From Hyphomonadaceae bacterium UBA1001 (GTDB lineage: Bacteria > Pseudomonadota > Alphaproteobacteria > Caulobacterales > Aquidulcibacteraceae), in contig DBAV01000235.1 of the NCBI GenBank assembly GCA_002291875.1, forward strand, positions 1-5,897: 5,897 nucleotides of DNA, read 5' to 3'. The notes under the pieces were generated by a model. The model saw nothing but the letters and a program-made list of their open reading frames with translations. It did not search any database and was not told the origin of the DNA. The position numbers were made by a program, and so were the translations under genes. The first letter of the stretch is position 1. Each line of letters begins with the position of its first letter. Shown piece after piece: positions 5,798 to 5,897 of the stretch.

Positions 5798-5838
5798 CGT
5801 CATCCCGGAACCGGTGAGCGCAGCGAACCGGTGTCCGG
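5798..5838 (+). repeat. Hairpin repeat unit B, right copy
   Basis: Inverted copy of 139-179 with 40 of 41 identical positions. It starts with the shared head CGTCATCCCGG (5798-5808), and its arms ACCGG/CCGGT pair around a GCGCAGCG-containing loop with one bulged base. It lies only 7 bases from the right copy of unit A, in divergent orientation. Confidence 0.85.
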
Positions 5839-5897
5839 CAACTGTGTCATGGGATGAAATTCTGGTTATAGGTGGAGCGGTTTTTTGTGAGCGAGTT

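Larger units (their letters stand above)
5545..5897. other. Intergenic region upstream of barrel protein 2
   Basis: No convincing gene. From 5545 to about 5627 is a G+C-rich leader for the minus-strand barrel gene with a small hairpin (CCGCC 5599-5603 with GGCGG 5608-5612). Positions 5628-5670 are unusually AT-rich, then a C-rich stretch leads to a terminator-like hairpin (5709-5728) and two repeat units (5732-5790, 5798-5838). After 5840 nothing could be assigned, apart from TCATCCC (5800-5806) pairing with GGGATGA (5851-5857) around the last repeat unit, and a T run near 5881. Confidence 0.7.

Noticed and set aside
4561..5817. Long plus-strand open frame antisense to barrel gene 2
   Set aside because: It runs through the terminator and repeat units, shows no recognisable motif, and lies opposite a gene with a signal peptide and barrel C-terminus.
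1..5897. CRISPR array, tRNA/rRNA genes or a transposase-bearing element
   Set aside because: No regularly spaced direct repeats, no tRNA-like cloverleaf and no transposase or integrase motifs were seen on either strand; the repeats present are inverted palindromic units.

Overview
The window is strikingly G+C-rich bacterial DNA with five complete protein genes. Codon choice (heavy GCC/GGC/CTG use), a TTGACA-N16-TATGCT-type promoter and the family members present point to an alphaproteobacterium, most likely Sphingomonadales or a close relative. That placement rests on family resemblance recalled from memory, not on a search.

Layout. Positions 1-294 hold no gene but carry two hairpin-forming repeat units and a terminator-like hairpin. 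murC (295-1740, +) encodes the peptidoglycan-precursor ligase UDP-N-acetylmuramate--L-alanine ligase. It converges, with only 6 bp between stop codons, on a nitronate monooxygenase-family flavoprotein gene (2739-1747, -). Upstream of that gene, also on the minus strand, lie an exported outer-membrane beta-barrel protein (3805-2945), a TetR-family regulator (4562-3903) and a second beta-barrel protein (5544-4705). The two barrel proteins resemble each other along much of their length and sit on either side of the regulator. Positions 5545-5897 hold an AT-rich probable promoter region for the last gene, then a second terminator-like hairpin and two more repeat units.

How the parts relate. murC is a housekeeping gene. 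Neither side shows another cell-wall (dcw cluster) gene inside the window, so it looks detached from that cluster here. The barrel-TetR-barrel block is the most distinctive module: the regulator has its own good promoter, and inverted GTTTCC-containing sites bracket it. A simple inference is that the regulator controls itself and one or both barrel genes, but no ligand or cargo can be read from the sequence. The nitronate monooxygenase has its own Shine-Dalgarno site and a possible promoter, so it is probably transcribed independently.

The most unusual non-coding signal is that the two ends of the window are inverted copies of each other: positions 1-59 match the reverse complement of 5732-5790 at 55 of 59 bases, and 139-179 matches the reverse complement of 5798-5838 at 40 of 41. 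All four units share the head CGTCATCCCGG and fold into hairpins with a single bulged base, so they look like one family of dispersed REP/BIME-like palindromes.
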